The position numbers and the translations under genes were made by a program. From assembly GCF_002794255.1 (NCBI RefSeq), contig NZ_PGGW01000019.1, forward strand, positions 126,501 through 190,500: a stretch of DNA of 64,000 bases, read 5' to 3'. The notes beneath the pieces were generated by a model. That model did no database searches and was not told the origin of the DNA. It worked only from the letters and a program-made list of their open reading frames with translations. Positions within the stretch are counted from its first letter, which is position 1. Every line of letters begins with the position of its first letter. Of this stretch, positions 39,339 through 48,629 are shown piece by piece. This stretch comes from Streptomyces carminius (GTDB lineage: Bacteria; Actinomycetota; Actinomycetes; Streptomycetales; Streptomycetaceae).

Positions 39339-40751
39339 TCAGTCCGGGCGTCCGGAGGTGGACAGGCTGATGGACGGGGTGGGCGTGGAGGCCGGCTCGC
39401 CGTCGCTGTCCTCCTCGCCGTCCTCCTCGTCCTCGCCGTCCTCCTCGTCCTCTTCGCCGCAGGGGTCCTCCTCCGGCTCCTCGGGATCGCCGGACTCCTC
39501 CTCGCCGTCCTCGCCGTCCTCGCCTTCATCGGCGGTCCCGGTGGGGGTGGGAGTGGGAGTGGGAGTGGGAGTGGGAGTGGGGGTTCCGGAGGGCTCGCCG
39601 GGCTCGGTGGGCGTGGGCTCCGGCTCCACCGGGCAGACGGGCGGCTCACCGGGGTCGGTCGGCTCACCCGGGTCAGTGGTACCGGGATCGGTCGGCTCAC
39701 CCGGGTCAGTGGTACCGGGATCGGTCGGCTTGACGGGGTTGCTGGGCTTGACGGGCTCGACGCTGCCCTCTTCCGTGACTCCTGGCTTGGGCGCGGTGGT
39801 GCCCTTGTCCTTCTCCCTGCCCTTGCCGTCCTCGTCCCCGCCACGCTCCGGGCCGCCCGGATCGGCCTGCGGGCGGGAGGTGGAGTCGGTGACCGGCTCG
39901 GAGGACGGCCGGGCGGGCCGGCGCTCGTTGCCCGCGCCGGGGGTCACGGGCAGCACACCCTCGCCGTCGGGCACCTCGTGGACGCCCTTGCGGTAGTACT
40001 CCAGCCAGGACAGCACCGTGCGCAGGTACTCCCGGGAGCGGTTGTAGCTGAGAACGGCCTGTTCCAGATCGCCCGGCCGGGACAGGTCCCGGTCGTTGGC
40101 ACACAGGTAGCGCCCCGCGGCGAGCGCGGCGTCGTAGATGTTGTTGGGGTCCTCGCGGCCGTCGCCGTTGCCGTCCGCGCCCCAGCTCTTCCAGGTGGAC
40201 GGGATGAACTGCATCGGTCCGACAGCCCGGTCGTACCGGGTGTCGCCGTCGTGCGCGCCGTTGTCGGTGTCGGAGATGTGCGCGAAGCCCACACCGTTGA
40301 GGGCGGGACCCAGGATCGGCCTGAGGGTGGTGCCCCGGGAGTCCACCGCACCGCCGCGGGCCTGACCGGACTCCACCTTGCCTATCGCGGCGAGGAGTTG
40401 CCAGGGCAGGTTGCAGCCGGGCCGCTCGACGTTCATCGTCCGCTCCGCCTGCTTGTAGGCGGCCAGGACGGTGGCGGGTATGCCCGCCTCGGCGGCGCCG
40501 GGGTCCCCCGGCAGGATGTTGGAGGCACCGGGCCTGTCCGGCTTGACCAGCGGCGGAAGCTCCGTGTGGTACGGGGAGTCGCCGTCGGCGGGCAGATCGG
40601 GCAGCTCCGGGGAGGAGGTGTTGTCCCTGCCGCCGGGCTGGACCAACTCCAGACCGGGCCCCTGCGAAGCGGTGAGCGCGGCCATCGCCGCCGCCGCGAC
40701 CGCGGTGCTGGTCACGCCCCTCCGGACCCTGCCCCCGAGACGAGCCGACAT
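39339..40751 (-). CDS. secreted lytic murein transglycosylase with long acidic low-complexity tail
   Basis: The 470-residue protein has a signal peptide, then an SLT-type transglycosylase core (about 85-265): LPWQLLAAIGKVESGQ carries the catalytic Glu, followed by RAVGPMQFIPSTWKSWG and AALAAGRYLCAND. It should cleave peptidoglycan glycan strands outside the membrane. Residues from about 275 to the end are disordered Pro/Thr/Asp/Glu-rich sequence with PT repeats and 11-residue repeats, probably a wall-spanning linker. Such hydrolases in Streptomyces act in growth and spore germination. The start is ATG 40751. Confidence 0.92.
   Translation of the reverse strand: MSARLGGRVRRGVTSTAVAAAAMAALTASQGPGLELVQPGGRDNTSSPELPDLPADGDSPYHTELPPLVKPDRPGASNILPGDPGAAEAGIPATVLAAYKQAERTMNVERPGCNLPWQLLAAIGKVESGQARGGAVDSRGTTLRPILGPALNGVGFAHISDTDNGAHDGDTRYDRAVGPMQFIPSTWKSWGADGNGDGREDPNNIYDAALAAGRYLCANDRDLSRPGDLEQAVLSYNRSREYLRTVLSWLEYYRKGVHEVPDGEGVLPVTPGAGNERRPARPSSEPVTDSTSRPQADPGGPERGGDEDGKGREKDKGTTAPKPGVTEEGSVEPVKPSNPVKPTDPGTTDPGEPTDPGTTDPGEPTDPGEPPVCPVEPEPTPTEPGEPSGTPTPTPTPTPTPTPTGTADEGEDGEDGEEESGDPEEPEEDPCGEEDEEDGEDEEDGEEDSDGEPASTPTPSISLSTSGRPD
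39541..39582. repeat. seven 6-bp GTGGGR units, potential G-quadruplex
   Basis: Seven consecutive hexamers (GTGGGG, five of GTGGGA, GTGGGG) lie on the plus strand, the template of the transglycosylase gene; the protein reads (PT)n. With at least four GGG runs and 3-base loops, the plus strand matches a G-quadruplex pattern. Confidence 0.9.
39661..39726. repeat. two exact 33-bp tandem repeats in the transglycosylase tail
   Basis: Units 39661-39693 and 39694-39726 are identical and encode the 11-residue repeat containing TDPGTTDPGEP. A partial third copy begins at 39643. Confidence 0.95.
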
Positions 40752-41065
40752 CTGACAGACCCCTCCACGCTGCTGTTCCGTTGTCCCGTGTCACCACGCC
40801 AACGGCACGTCCTGCTTGCCGTGCGCCCGTGCTTCCTCGCCGTGCGCCCCGCCCGCCGGCCGCTCCGCCTCACCACGGGTCCCCGTGCTTCCCCGGGTGC
40901 GGCAACGCTCGTGACGTTACGGCAAGTTCGGCACCCGATCCACCACATCCCGCCACCGTGCCCCAATGGGCACCGCCGTTCCACCGGATGTTCACCACCG
41001 CCCACCGCGACCGGGCGGACAGACGGACAGAGGGTCCTCCGCGGCCGGCCCCGGTCCGGAACCGC
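40752..41065. other. 314-bp upstream region of the transglycosylase gene
   Basis: It separates the polA stop from the transglycosylase start. I see short direct repeats of GCCGTGCGCCC (around 40818 and 40840) and no convincing promoter hexamers. I looked for a ydaO-type c-di-AMP riboswitch, common before Streptomyces cell-wall hydrolases, and found only a vague resemblance. Confidence 0.5.
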
Positions 41066-43804
41066 TCAGTGAGCGGCCTCCTCCCAGTTCCCCCCGGAAC
41101 CGACGGACACGTCCAGCGGCGCCCGCAGCCGGACCGCCCCGGCCATCTCGCGCCGCACCAGTTCCTCCACCCGCTCCCGCTCGCCCGGGGCGACCTCCAG
41201 CACGATCTCGTCGTGCACCTGGAGCAGCATCCGCGAGCGCAGTTCCGCTCCGGCCAGCGCCCGGTCCACCTTCAGCATCGCGATCTTCACGATGTCCGCG
41301 GCGGTGCCCTGGATCGGGGCGTTGAGCGCCATCCGCTCGGCCATCTCGCGGCGCTGCCGGTTGTCGCTGTTGAGGTCGGGCAGATAGCGGCGGCGGCCGA
41401 GGATGGTGGAGGTGTAGCCGGTGGCCCGCGCCTCCTCCACCACCCGGTACAGATAGTCGCTGACCCCGCCGAAGCGCTCGAAGTAGGCGTCCATCAGCCG
41501 GCGCGCCTCCTCGGCCGTGATGCCCAGCTGCTGCGAGAGGCCGAACGCCGACAGCCCGTAGGCGAGTCCGTACGACATGGCCTTGATCTTGCGGCGCATC
41601 TCCGGGTCCACCCGGTCCTTGGGCACCCCGAAGACCTGGGAGGCCGCCGTGGTGTGGAGGTCCTCACCGGAGGTGAACGCCTCGATCAGGCCCTCGTCCT
41701 CCGAGAGATGGGCCATCACCCGCAGCTCGATCTGGCTGTAGTCGGCCGTCAGCAGCGCCTCGTAGCCCTCGCCGACCACGAAGCCCCGGCGGATGGCCCG
41801 GCCCTCGTCGGTGCGCACCGGGATGTTCTGCAGGTTCGGGTCGGTCGACGACAGCCGCCCGGTCGCGGCGACCGTCTGGTTGAAGGTGGTGTGGATACGG
41901 CCGTCGGCGGCGATCGTCTTGATCAGCCCCTCGACGGTGGTGCGCAGTCTGGACTGCTCGCGGTGGCGCAGCATGATCACCGGCAGTTCGTGCTCGGTCT
42001 GCCCCGCCAGCCACGCCAGCGCGTCCGCGTCCGTGGTGTACCCCGTCTTGGTCCGCTTCGTCTTCGGCAGGCCCAGCTCGCCGAAGAGCACCTCCTGCAG
42101 CTGCTTGGGCGAACCGAGGTTGAACTCGCGGCCCACCGAGGCGTGCGCCTCCCGCACCGCCTGCTGGACGGCCGCGGCGAACTGCTGCTCCATGTCCTCC
42201 AGCCAGGACCGGTCCGCGGCGATCCCGGCCCGCTCCATACGCGCCAGCAGCTCGGAGACCGGCAACTCCACGTCCTTGAGCAGCTCGGCCGCGCCCACCT
42301 GGTCCAGCCGTCCGGCCAGCGCACCGCCCAGGTCGAGGATGGTGCGGGCCCGGCCCATCAGGGCGTCCGCCTCGGCCTGCTCGTCCATGCCGAAGGCCAG
42401 CTGCCCGTCGCTCTCGACGGCCCGGGCCGGCTCCCGGCCCAGGAACTCCACCGACAGCGCGTCCAGCGCGAAGGAACGGCGACCCGGCTGCACCAGATAG
42501 GCGGCGAGCGCGGTGTCCGTCTCCACCCCGGCGATCCGCCAGCCCTGCTCCGCGAAGACCCGCATCGCCGCCTTGGCGTCGTGCAGGACCTTCGGCCGCT
42601 TGCCGTCGGCGAGCCAGTCGGCGAACGCCTTCTCGTCGGCCTCGTCCAGCCCGGCGGGGTCGAACCACACCGCCGGGCCCCCGGCGGTGGCCAGGGCGAT
42701 CTCGGTGACACCGCCCGCACCGAGCTCCCAGGTGTCGACGGCGGCCATCCCCAGCGGCCCGGCGCCGGGCGCGGCGTGCTCCGCCAGCCAGGGCGCCAGC
42801 TCGCCGGCGCCCAGCACCGCCCCGTCGACCTCGACCCCGTCCGCCGGGGCCGTCTCCTCCTGGGCCGCCCCCGGGTCCACCGCGTACAGCCGGTCGCGGA
42901 AGTTGGTGTTGCGGAACTCCAGGGAATCCAGCACCGTCGCCAGCTCGTCGCGGTCGTACGGCGTCCGCGCCAGATCCGCCGGGGCGGACGGCAGCGGCAC
43001 GTCGCACACCAGCTCCGTCAGCCGCCGGTTGAGGCGGACGGAGTCCAGGTGCTCGCGCAGCTTCTCCCCGACCTTGCCCTTGACCTCGTCGGCGCGCTCC
43101 AGCAGCTCCGCCAGGGAGCCGAACTGCCGGATCCACTTCGCGGCCGTCTTCTCCCCCACACCGGGGATACCGGGCAGGTTGTCCGACGGGTCACCGCGCA
43201 GCGCGGCGAAGTCCGGGTACTGCCGCGGCGTCAGACCGTACTTCTCCTCGACCATCGAAGGGGTGAAGCGCGTCAGCTCCGACACCCCGCGGGTGGGGTA
43301 CAGCACCGTGACCGCGTCGGCGACGAGCTGGAAGGAATCCCGGTCGCCGGTGACGATCGACACCTGGAAGCCCTCGTCCGCCGCCCGGGTGGCCAGGGTG
43401 GCGATGATGTCGTCCGCCTCGTAGCCCTCCACCGCGAACCGCGGCACCTTCATCGCGTCCAGCAGCTGGCCGATCAGCTCGACCTGCCCCTTGAAACCGT
43501 CCGGGGTCTTGGCGCGGTTCGCCTTGTAGTCGGCGAACTCCCCGGTGCGCCAGGTCGTGCGCGACACGTCGAAGGCGACCGCCAGGTGGGTGGGTGCCTC
43601 GTCCCGCAGGGTGTTCGCCAGCATCGAGGCGAATCCGTAGACGGCGTTCGTCGGCTGTCCCGTGGTGGTGGAGAAGTTCTCCTCGGGCAGCGCGTAGAAC
43701 GCCCGGTAGGCGAGGGAGTGCCCGTCCAGCAGGAGCAGGCGCCTCCCCGGTGACGCTGCCGGTGCCGTCGGTGCCGCGGTCGCTGTCGATGCTTTGTCTG
43801 CCAC
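41066..43804 (-). CDS. polA: DNA polymerase I
   Basis: The 912-residue protein has an N-terminal 5'-3' exonuclease (about 20-310: LLDGHSLAYRAFYAL, VTGDRDSFQLV, GIPGVGEKTAAKWI), a middle 3'-5' exonuclease-like domain, and a C-terminal polymerase domain with motif A TADYSQIELR, motif B RRKIKAMSYGLAYG and motif C VHDEIVLE. The usual proofreading DxE residues are not evident in the middle domain, as in other actinobacterial Pol I enzymes. GTG 43804 is supported by AGGA seven bases upstream. It is divergent from the FdhF-type gene. Confidence 0.96.
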   Translation of the reverse strand: MADKASTATAAPTAPAASPGRRLLLLDGHSLAYRAFYALPEENFSTTTGQPTNAVYGFASMLANTLRDEAPTHLAVAFDVSRTTWRTGEFADYKANRAKTPDGFKGQVELIGQLLDAMKVPRFAVEGYEADDIIATLATRAADEGFQVSIVTGDRDSFQLVADAVTVLYPTRGVSELTRFTPSMVEEKYGLTPRQYPDFAALRGDPSDNLPGIPGVGEKTAAKWIRQFGSLAELLERADEVKGKVGEKLREHLDSVRLNRRLTELVCDVPLPSAPADLARTPYDRDELATVLDSLEFRNTNFRDRLYAVDPGAAQEETAPADGVEVDGAVLGAGELAPWLAEHAAPGAGPLGMAAVDTWELGAGGVTEIALATAGGPAVWFDPAGLDEADEKAFADWLADGKRPKVLHDAKAAMRVFAEQGWRIAGVETDTALAAYLVQPGRRSFALDALSVEFLGREPARAVESDGQLAFGMDEQAEADALMGRARTILDLGGALAGRLDQVGAAELLKDVELPVSELLARMERAGIAADRSWLEDMEQQFAAAVQQAVREAHASVGREFNLGSPKQLQEVLFGELGLPKTKRTKTGYTTDADALAWLAGQTEHELPVIMLRHREQSRLRTTVEGLIKTIAADGRIHTTFNQTVAATGRLSSTDPNLQNIPVRTDEGRAIRRGFVVGEGYEALLTADYSQIELRVMAHLSEDEGLIEAFTSGEDLHTTAASQVFGVPKDRVDPEMRRKIKAMSYGLAYGLSAFGLSQQLGITAEEARRLMDAYFERFGGVSDYLYRVVEEARATGYTSTILGRRRYLPDLNSDNRQRREMAERMALNAPIQGTAADIVKIAMLKVDRALAGAELRSRMLLQVHDEIVLEVAPGERERVEELVRREMAGAVRLRAPLDVSVGSGGNWEEAAH

Positions 43805-43900
43805 GCCCCGATCCTGCCATGGAGCACCGACAATCCCGTCCCCGGACCACCCGCACGGCGCCGCCGCACACCGGTGGGAGACGGGATCCGCCGCGCGGCG

Positions 43901-43940
43901 CGCGGACAGGCACGAGCGGCACGCGGACAGGCACGGGCGG
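43901..43940. repeat. two near-identical 19-bp direct repeats in the polA/fdhF promoter region
   Basis: Copies at 43901-43919 and 43922-43940 match at 18 of 19 positions and recur every 21 bp. They lie between the divergent starts of polA and the FdhF-type gene; either slippage or an operator could explain them. Confidence 0.7.
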
Positions 43941-43978
43941 GTGCCGTTCCCCACCGGCCCGTGGCAGGATCGGCGGCC

Positions 43979-46300
43979 ATGAAGCGCAAGCCGCCCGAGA
44001 CCGATCCCGTCCAGGACGCCCCCCGGGTCGGCGCACCGCGCCGCTCCGCCGCCGGGCTGCCCGCCGTCGCCCACTCCCTGCGCACGGCACAGCGGCAGAT
44101 GGGCACGCGGCGCACCGCGCTGACCCTGCTCGGCGTCAACCAGGACGGCGGCTTCGACTGCCCCGGCTGCGCCTGGCCGGAGCCGGAGCGGCGGCACCGG
44201 GCCGAGTTCTGCGAGAACGGCGCCAAGGCCGTCGCCGAGGAGGCCACCCTCCAGCGCGTCACCCCCGCCTTCTTCGCGGAGCACCCGGTGGCCGACCTCG
44301 CCCGCCGCTCCGGCTACTGGCTGGGCCGGCAGGGGCGGCTGACCCACCCGATGTACCTGGCCGAGGGCGCCGACCACTACGAGCCGGTCGGCTGGGAGCG
44401 GGCCCTCGACATCGTCGCCGGGGAACTGGACGCCCTCGACTCCCCCGACGAGGCCCTCTTCTACACCTCCGGCCGCACCAGCAACGAGGCCGCCTTCCTC
44501 TACCAGCTCTTCGCCCGCTGCTTCGGCACCAACAACCTGCCCGACTGCTCCAACCTGTGCCACGAGTCCTCCGGCGCGGCCCTGACCGAGACCCTCGGCG
44601 TCGGCAAGGGCAGCGTGCTGCTGGAGGACCTGCACCGCGCCGACCTGATCATCGTCGCCGGGCAGAACCCGGGCACCAACCACCCGCGGATGCTCTCCGC
44701 GCTGGAGAAGGCCAAACGGGGTGGGGCGCGGATCATCGCCGTCAACCCGCTGCCCGAGGCCGGTCTGGAGCGGTTCGACAACCCGCAGACCCTGCGCGGC
44801 CTGGCCGGCCGCGGCACGGCGCTCACCGACCTGTTCCTGCAGATCCGGCTCGGCGGCGACCAGGCGCTCTTCCGCGAGCTGTGCCGCCGGGTCATCGAGG
44901 CCGACGGCGGGGTCGACGAGGCGTTCGTCCGCGAGCACACCCACGGCTACGAGGAGTTCGCCGCGGCCGCCCGCGCCACCGATCCGGCGGAGGTGCTGCG
45001 TGCCACCGGCCTGGCGGCGGCCGACATCGACCGCGCCGCCGAGCTGGTGCTGGCCTCGGAGCGCACCGTGGTGTGCTGGGCCATGGGCCTGACCCAGCAC
45101 AAGCACGCCGTGCCCACCATCCGGGAGGTCGTCAACCTGCTGCTGCTGCGGGGGGCCGTCGGCCGCCCCGGCGCCGGGGTCTGCCCGGTGCGCGGCCACA
45201 GCAACGTCCAGGGCGACCGCACCATGGGCATCGTCGAGAAACCCGCACCGGCCCTGCTGGACGCCATGGAGGGGGAGTTCGGCGTCCCCATGCCGCGCGA
45301 GCACGGCCTGGACGCGGTGAACGCCGTCCGCGCCCTGCGCGACGGGCGGGCGAAGGTGTTCTTCGCCCTGGGCGGCAACTTCGTCGCCGCCTCCCCCGAC
45401 ACCTCGGTGACCGAGGCAGCGATGCGGCGGGCCCGGCTGACCGTGCACGTGTCCACCAAGCTCAACCGCTCGCACTGCGTCACCGGCGCCCGCGCCCTGA
45501 TCCTGCCCGTCCTCGGCCGCACCGAGCGGGACGTCCAGGCCACCGGCGAGCAGTTCGTCACCGTCGAGGACTCCATGGGCATGGTCCACGCCTCCCGCGG
45601 CCGGCTGGCCCCCGCGGGCGGGCACCTGCTGTCCGAGCCCGCCCTGGTCTGCCGGCTGGCCCGCCGCGTACTGGGCCCGGACCACTCGGTGCCCTGGGAG
45701 GAGTTCGAGGCCGACTACGCCGCGATCCGCGACCGCATCGCCCGTGTCGTCCCCGGCTTCGAGGACTTCAACGCCCGCGTCGCCCGGCCCGGCGGCTTCA
45801 CGCTGCCCCACGCCCCGCGCGACGAACGCCGCTTCCCCACCGCCACCGGGAAGGCCAACTTCACCGCCGCGCCCCTTCAGTACCCGCGCCTGCCACCCGG
45901 ACGGCTGCTGCTGCAGACACTGCGCTCCCACGACCAGTACAACACCACGGTCTACGGCCTCGACGACCGTTACCGCGGCATCACCGGAGGCCGCCGCGTG
46001 GTGCTCGTCCACCCCGCCGACGCCGACGCCCTCGGCCTGCCCGACGGGTCGTACGCCGACCTCACCGGCGAGTGGGACGACGGCGTGGAGCGCACCGCGC
46101 CCGGTTTCCGCGTCGTCCACTACCCCACCGCACCCGGCTGCGCCGCCGCCTACTTCCCCGAGACCAACGTCCTGGTCCCCCTCGACGCCACCGCCGACGT
46201 CAGCAACACCCCCGCCAGCAAATCCGTGGTGATCCGCCTCACCCCGTGCGCGGACCCCCGCCCGGCCGCCGGCGGGCCGGCCTCTGATAAGACGGTGTAG
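43979..46300 (+). CDS. FdhF/YdeP-type molybdopterin oxidoreductase
   Basis: The 773-residue protein has the N-terminal Cys cluster of the YdeP/FdhF group (GGFDCPGCAWPE, then FCENGAKA), the Mo-bis-MGD binding core (YTSGRTSNEAAFLYQLFAR, NLCHESSG, GQNPGTNHPRML), and the C-terminal molybdopterin dinucleotide domain (HDQYNTTVYGLDDRYRG). Members are related to formate dehydrogenase alpha subunits and are linked to acid or formate metabolism, but the reaction here is not known. ATG 43979 has AGGA nine bases upstream. The thioesterase gene follows 49 bp later and may share its transcript. Confidence 0.9.
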   Translation: MKRKPPETDPVQDAPRVGAPRRSAAGLPAVAHSLRTAQRQMGTRRTALTLLGVNQDGGFDCPGCAWPEPERRHRAEFCENGAKAVAEEATLQRVTPAFFAEHPVADLARRSGYWLGRQGRLTHPMYLAEGADHYEPVGWERALDIVAGELDALDSPDEALFYTSGRTSNEAAFLYQLFARCFGTNNLPDCSNLCHESSGAALTETLGVGKGSVLLEDLHRADLIIVAGQNPGTNHPRMLSALEKAKRGGARIIAVNPLPEAGLERFDNPQTLRGLAGRGTALTDLFLQIRLGGDQALFRELCRRVIEADGGVDEAFVREHTHGYEEFAAAARATDPAEVLRATGLAAADIDRAAELVLASERTVVCWAMGLTQHKHAVPTIREVVNLLLLRGAVGRPGAGVCPVRGHSNVQGDRTMGIVEKPAPALLDAMEGEFGVPMPREHGLDAVNAVRALRDGRAKVFFALGGNFVAASPDTSVTEAAMRRARLTVHVSTKLNRSHCVTGARALILPVLGRTERDVQATGEQFVTVEDSMGMVHASRGRLAPAGGHLLSEPALVCRLARRVLGPDHSVPWEEFEADYAAIRDRIARVVPGFEDFNARVARPGGFTLPHAPRDERRFPTATGKANFTAAPLQYPRLPPGRLLLQTLRSHDQYNTTVYGLDDRYRGITGGRRVVLVHPADADALGLPDGSYADLTGEWDDGVERTAPGFRVVHYPTAPGCAAAYFPETNVLVPLDATADVSNTPASKSVVIRLTPCADPRPAAGGPASDKTV

Positions 46301-46349
46301 CACGGGTGCAGCACACGCCCAGCACCGCGTACGACGATCGGAGCCGGCC

Positions 46350-46823
46350 ATGGACGAGCAGCGGACCAGCAGCGTCTTCCCGCGGGAGATCCTCGACCGG
46401 TGGGCCGGACTCGGCATCGACCTGCCCGCCCTGTTCTCCGCCGGGCACCTGGGCGAGCGCATGGGCCTGACGATCACCGAGGCCTCCCCCGAGAAGGTCG
46501 TCGGCACCCTCCCCGTGGAGGGCAACACCCAGCCCTACGGACTGCTGCACGGCGGCGCCTCCGCCGTCCTGGCCGAGACTCTCGGCTCGGTCGGCGCCAT
46601 GCTCCACGGCGGCCCCGGCAGGCTCGCCGTCGGGGTGGACCTCAGCTGCACCCACCACCGCTCACTGCGCTCCGGCACCGTCACCGGCACCGCCGTACCG
46701 CTGCACCGCGGCCGGACCACCGCCACCTACGACATCGCCGTCACCGACGAGCAGGGCCGGCGGGTGTGCTCCGCCCGGCTCACCTGTCTGCTGCGCGACG
46801 CCCCGGCCGACGCGTACCGCTGA
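46350..46823 (+). CDS. PaaI family (hotdog-fold) thioesterase
   Basis: The 157-residue protein has the PaaI/4HBT signature QPYGLLHGGASAVLAETLGS with the conserved HGG and acidic catalytic residue, and VDLSCTHHRSLRSGTV after it. It hydrolyses acyl-CoA thioesters, with phenylacetate-type or related aryl-CoA substrates likely. The ATG at 46350 begins MDEQRTSS. It follows the FdhF-type gene and converges with livF across a strong terminator. Confidence 0.9.
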   Translation: MDEQRTSSVFPREILDRWAGLGIDLPALFSAGHLGERMGLTITEASPEKVVGTLPVEGNTQPYGLLHGGASAVLAETLGSVGAMLHGGPGRLAVGVDLSCTHHRSLRSGTVTGTAVPLHRGRTTATYDIAVTDEQGRRVCSARLTCLLRDAPADAYR

Positions 46824-46849
46824 CGACGGCACCGGACCACCGGCCCGCA

Positions 46850-46893
46850 CGGCGGTACGGCGGGCGGTGGTGGTGCCGCCCGCCGTACCGCCG
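46850..46893. terminator. 18-bp perfect hairpin, bidirectional terminator
   Basis: Arms 46850-46867 and 46876-46893 pair perfectly around an 8-base loop, between the converging thioesterase gene and the liv operon. Confidence 0.9.
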
Positions 46894-46899
46894 GAGCCG

Positions 46900-47667
46900 C
46901 TACGCGGCGCCCTCGCCCAGATACGCCGCCCGCACCCGGGGATCGGAGAGCAGCCCGGCGGCCTCGCCCTCCATCACCACCGAACCCGTCTCCAGCACAT
47001 AGCCGCGGTCCGCCATCCGGAGCGCCTGCGCGGCGTTCTGCTCCACCAGCAGCACCGTGGTGCCCTGCTCGTTGATCTCCCGCAGGATGTCGAAGATCTG
47101 CCGCACGATCAGCGGCGCCAGACCCATCGACGGCTCGTCCAGCAGCAGGATCTCCGGCTTGCCCATCAGCGCGCGGCCGATCGCCAGCATCTGCTGCTCA
47201 CCGCCGGAGAGCGTCCCGCCGAGCTGGCTCCTGCGCTCCCCCAGCCTCGGGAAGAGCGTGAACACCCGGTCCATGACCTCCTTGTCGGCGGTCTTGAACC
47301 GGTAAGCCCCCATCTGGAGGTTCTCCCGCACCGTCATCCGCGGGAAGACCCGGCGTCCCTCGGGGACGTGGCCGATGCCGAACCGGACCAGGTCGTGCGA
47401 CTTGATGCCGTCGACCCGCTCCCCGTGCAGCAGCACCTGCCCCTCACGCGGGGTGATCATCCCGGAGGCCGTCCGCAGGGTGGTCGACTTCCCCGCGCCG
47501 TTGGCACCGAGCAGCGCGACCACCTCACCGCGGCGGACCGTCAGATTGACGCCCTTGAGCGCCTCGATGGCGCCGTAGAACACATGCAGGTCGCGGAGCT
47601 CGAGCACCACCGGAGAGGTCGGCTCGCCGCGCCCGGTCTCCTTCTTCAGCTGCGTGCCGCCGCTCAT
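46900..47667 (-). CDS. livF: branched-chain amino-acid ABC transporter, ATP-binding protein LivF
   Basis: The 255-residue ATPase has Walker A GANGAGKST, signature LSGGEQQML and Walker B ILLLDEPSMGLAP, with the LivF-type start LHVFYGAIEALKGV. It is one of two cytoplasmic ATPases that power import of leucine, isoleucine and valine or related amino acids. Its ATG overlaps the livG stop by 4 bases, and it is the last gene of the livKHMGF operon. Confidence 0.95.
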   Translation of the reverse strand: MSGGTQLKKETGRGEPTSPVVLELRDLHVFYGAIEALKGVNLTVRRGEVVALLGANGAGKSTTLRTASGMITPREGQVLLHGERVDGIKSHDLVRFGIGHVPEGRRVFPRMTVRENLQMGAYRFKTADKEVMDRVFTLFPRLGERRSQLGGTLSGGEQQMLAIGRALMGKPEILLLDEPSMGLAPLIVRQIFDILREINEQGTTVLLVEQNAAQALRMADRGYVLETGSVVMEGEAAGLLSDPRVRAAYLGEGAA

Positions 47668-48629
47668 TCGCGCTCCTCGCCGTCCCGTGCCCGCTCCCCG
47701 GACCCACCGGTCCCGGTGCCGTCGTCGGCGCCGGTGCCGTGACCGGCCTCCGCCTCCGCCACCACCTCCGCGACCGCGGCCTTCTCGTCCTCGGCCGCCG
47801 CGCCCAGATACGCCTCGATCACCGCCGGGTCCCGCTGGACCTCGGACGGGGACCCCTCGGCGATCCTCCTGCCGAAGTTGAGCACCATCACCCGGTCCGC
47901 CACCGACATCACCAGCCGCATGTCGTGCTCGATCAGCAGCACGCTCACGCCCAGCTCGGTGTTGATCCGCCGGATCAGCTCCTCCAGCTCCAGCTTCTCC
48001 GTCGGGTTGGTGCCCGCCGCCGGCTCGTCCAGCAGCAGCACCTCCGGGTCGGTCGCCAGCGCCCGCGCGATCTCCAGCCGCCGCTGGTCGCCGTAGCTCA
48101 GCGACCCGGCCAGCTCGTTGATCCGGTCGAGCAGCCCGACGAACGACAGCACCTCGTGCGCCCTGCGGTCACTGGCACGTTCCGCCCGCCGCGCGTTCGG
48201 CAGCCCCAGCATCACCGACACCGGACCGGCCGTCAGCCGCGTCTCCGCCGCGATCTTGACGTTCTCCAGCGCCGTCAGCGCGCCGAACAGCCGGATGTTC
48301 TGGAAGGTGCGCGCCAGACCCAGCCGGCTCACCACATGCGGTTTGCGCCCCAGCAGGGAGTGCTCCCCGCCGGCCCGCGGCCGGAAGACGATCCTTCCCT
48401 CCTGCGGTACGTACGCACCGGTCAGCGAGTTGAACAGCGAGGTCTTGCCCGCGCCGTTGGGCCCGATGACCGCCAGCACCTCACCGCGCCGCATCCGCAG
48501 CCCGATGTCGTCCAGGCTGGTCAGACCGCCGAACCGCAGCGTCACACCCGACGCCTCCAGCACGGTGCCGTCGGCGTCCGCGGCCGCTCCCGCCGGCCCC
48601 CGGTCCGTCTTCCTCACCTCGGTGCTCAC
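47664..48629 (-). CDS. livG: branched-chain amino-acid ABC transporter, ATP-binding protein LivG
   Basis: The 321-residue ATPase has Walker A GPNGAGKTSLFNSLTG, signature LSYGDQRRLE and LLDEPAAGTNPTEK, which is typical LivG. A C-terminal Glu/Ala/Gly-rich tail of about 45 residues extends it beyond the usual 255-280. The GTG start overlaps the livM stop (GTGA) and the stop overlaps the livF start (ATGA), so the three are translationally coupled. Confidence 0.95.
   Translation of the reverse strand: MSTEVRKTDRGPAGAAADADGTVLEASGVTLRFGGLTSLDDIGLRMRRGEVLAVIGPNGAGKTSLFNSLTGAYVPQEGRIVFRPRAGGEHSLLGRKPHVVSRLGLARTFQNIRLFGALTALENVKIAAETRLTAGPVSVMLGLPNARRAERASDRRAHEVLSFVGLLDRINELAGSLSYGDQRRLEIARALATDPEVLLLDEPAAGTNPTEKLELEELIRRINTELGVSVLLIEHDMRLVMSVADRVMVLNFGRRIAEGSPSEVQRDPAVIEAYLGAAAEDEKAAVAEVVAEAEAGHGTGADDGTGTGGSGERARDGEERE

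Noticed and set aside
39541-39726. Tandem repeats as a CRISPR array
   Set aside because: Units are directly abutting, in frame, and encode the transglycosylase tail; no spacers.
40752-41000. ydaO (c-di-AMP) riboswitch upstream of the lytic transglycosylase gene
   Set aside because: Known for Streptomyces wall-hydrolase genes, so I looked; only vague similarity (CCCGGGGAAGC, GTGGTGAGG) and the conserved 3' core is missing.
40781-43753. 990-codon plus-strand ORF antisense to polA
   Set aside because: Fully overlapped by the well-conserved polA; no recognisable domain.
43805-46528. In-frame extension of polA to 46528 on the minus strand
   Set aside because: It is antisense to the complete FdhF-type gene and lacks homology; polA starts at GTG 43804.
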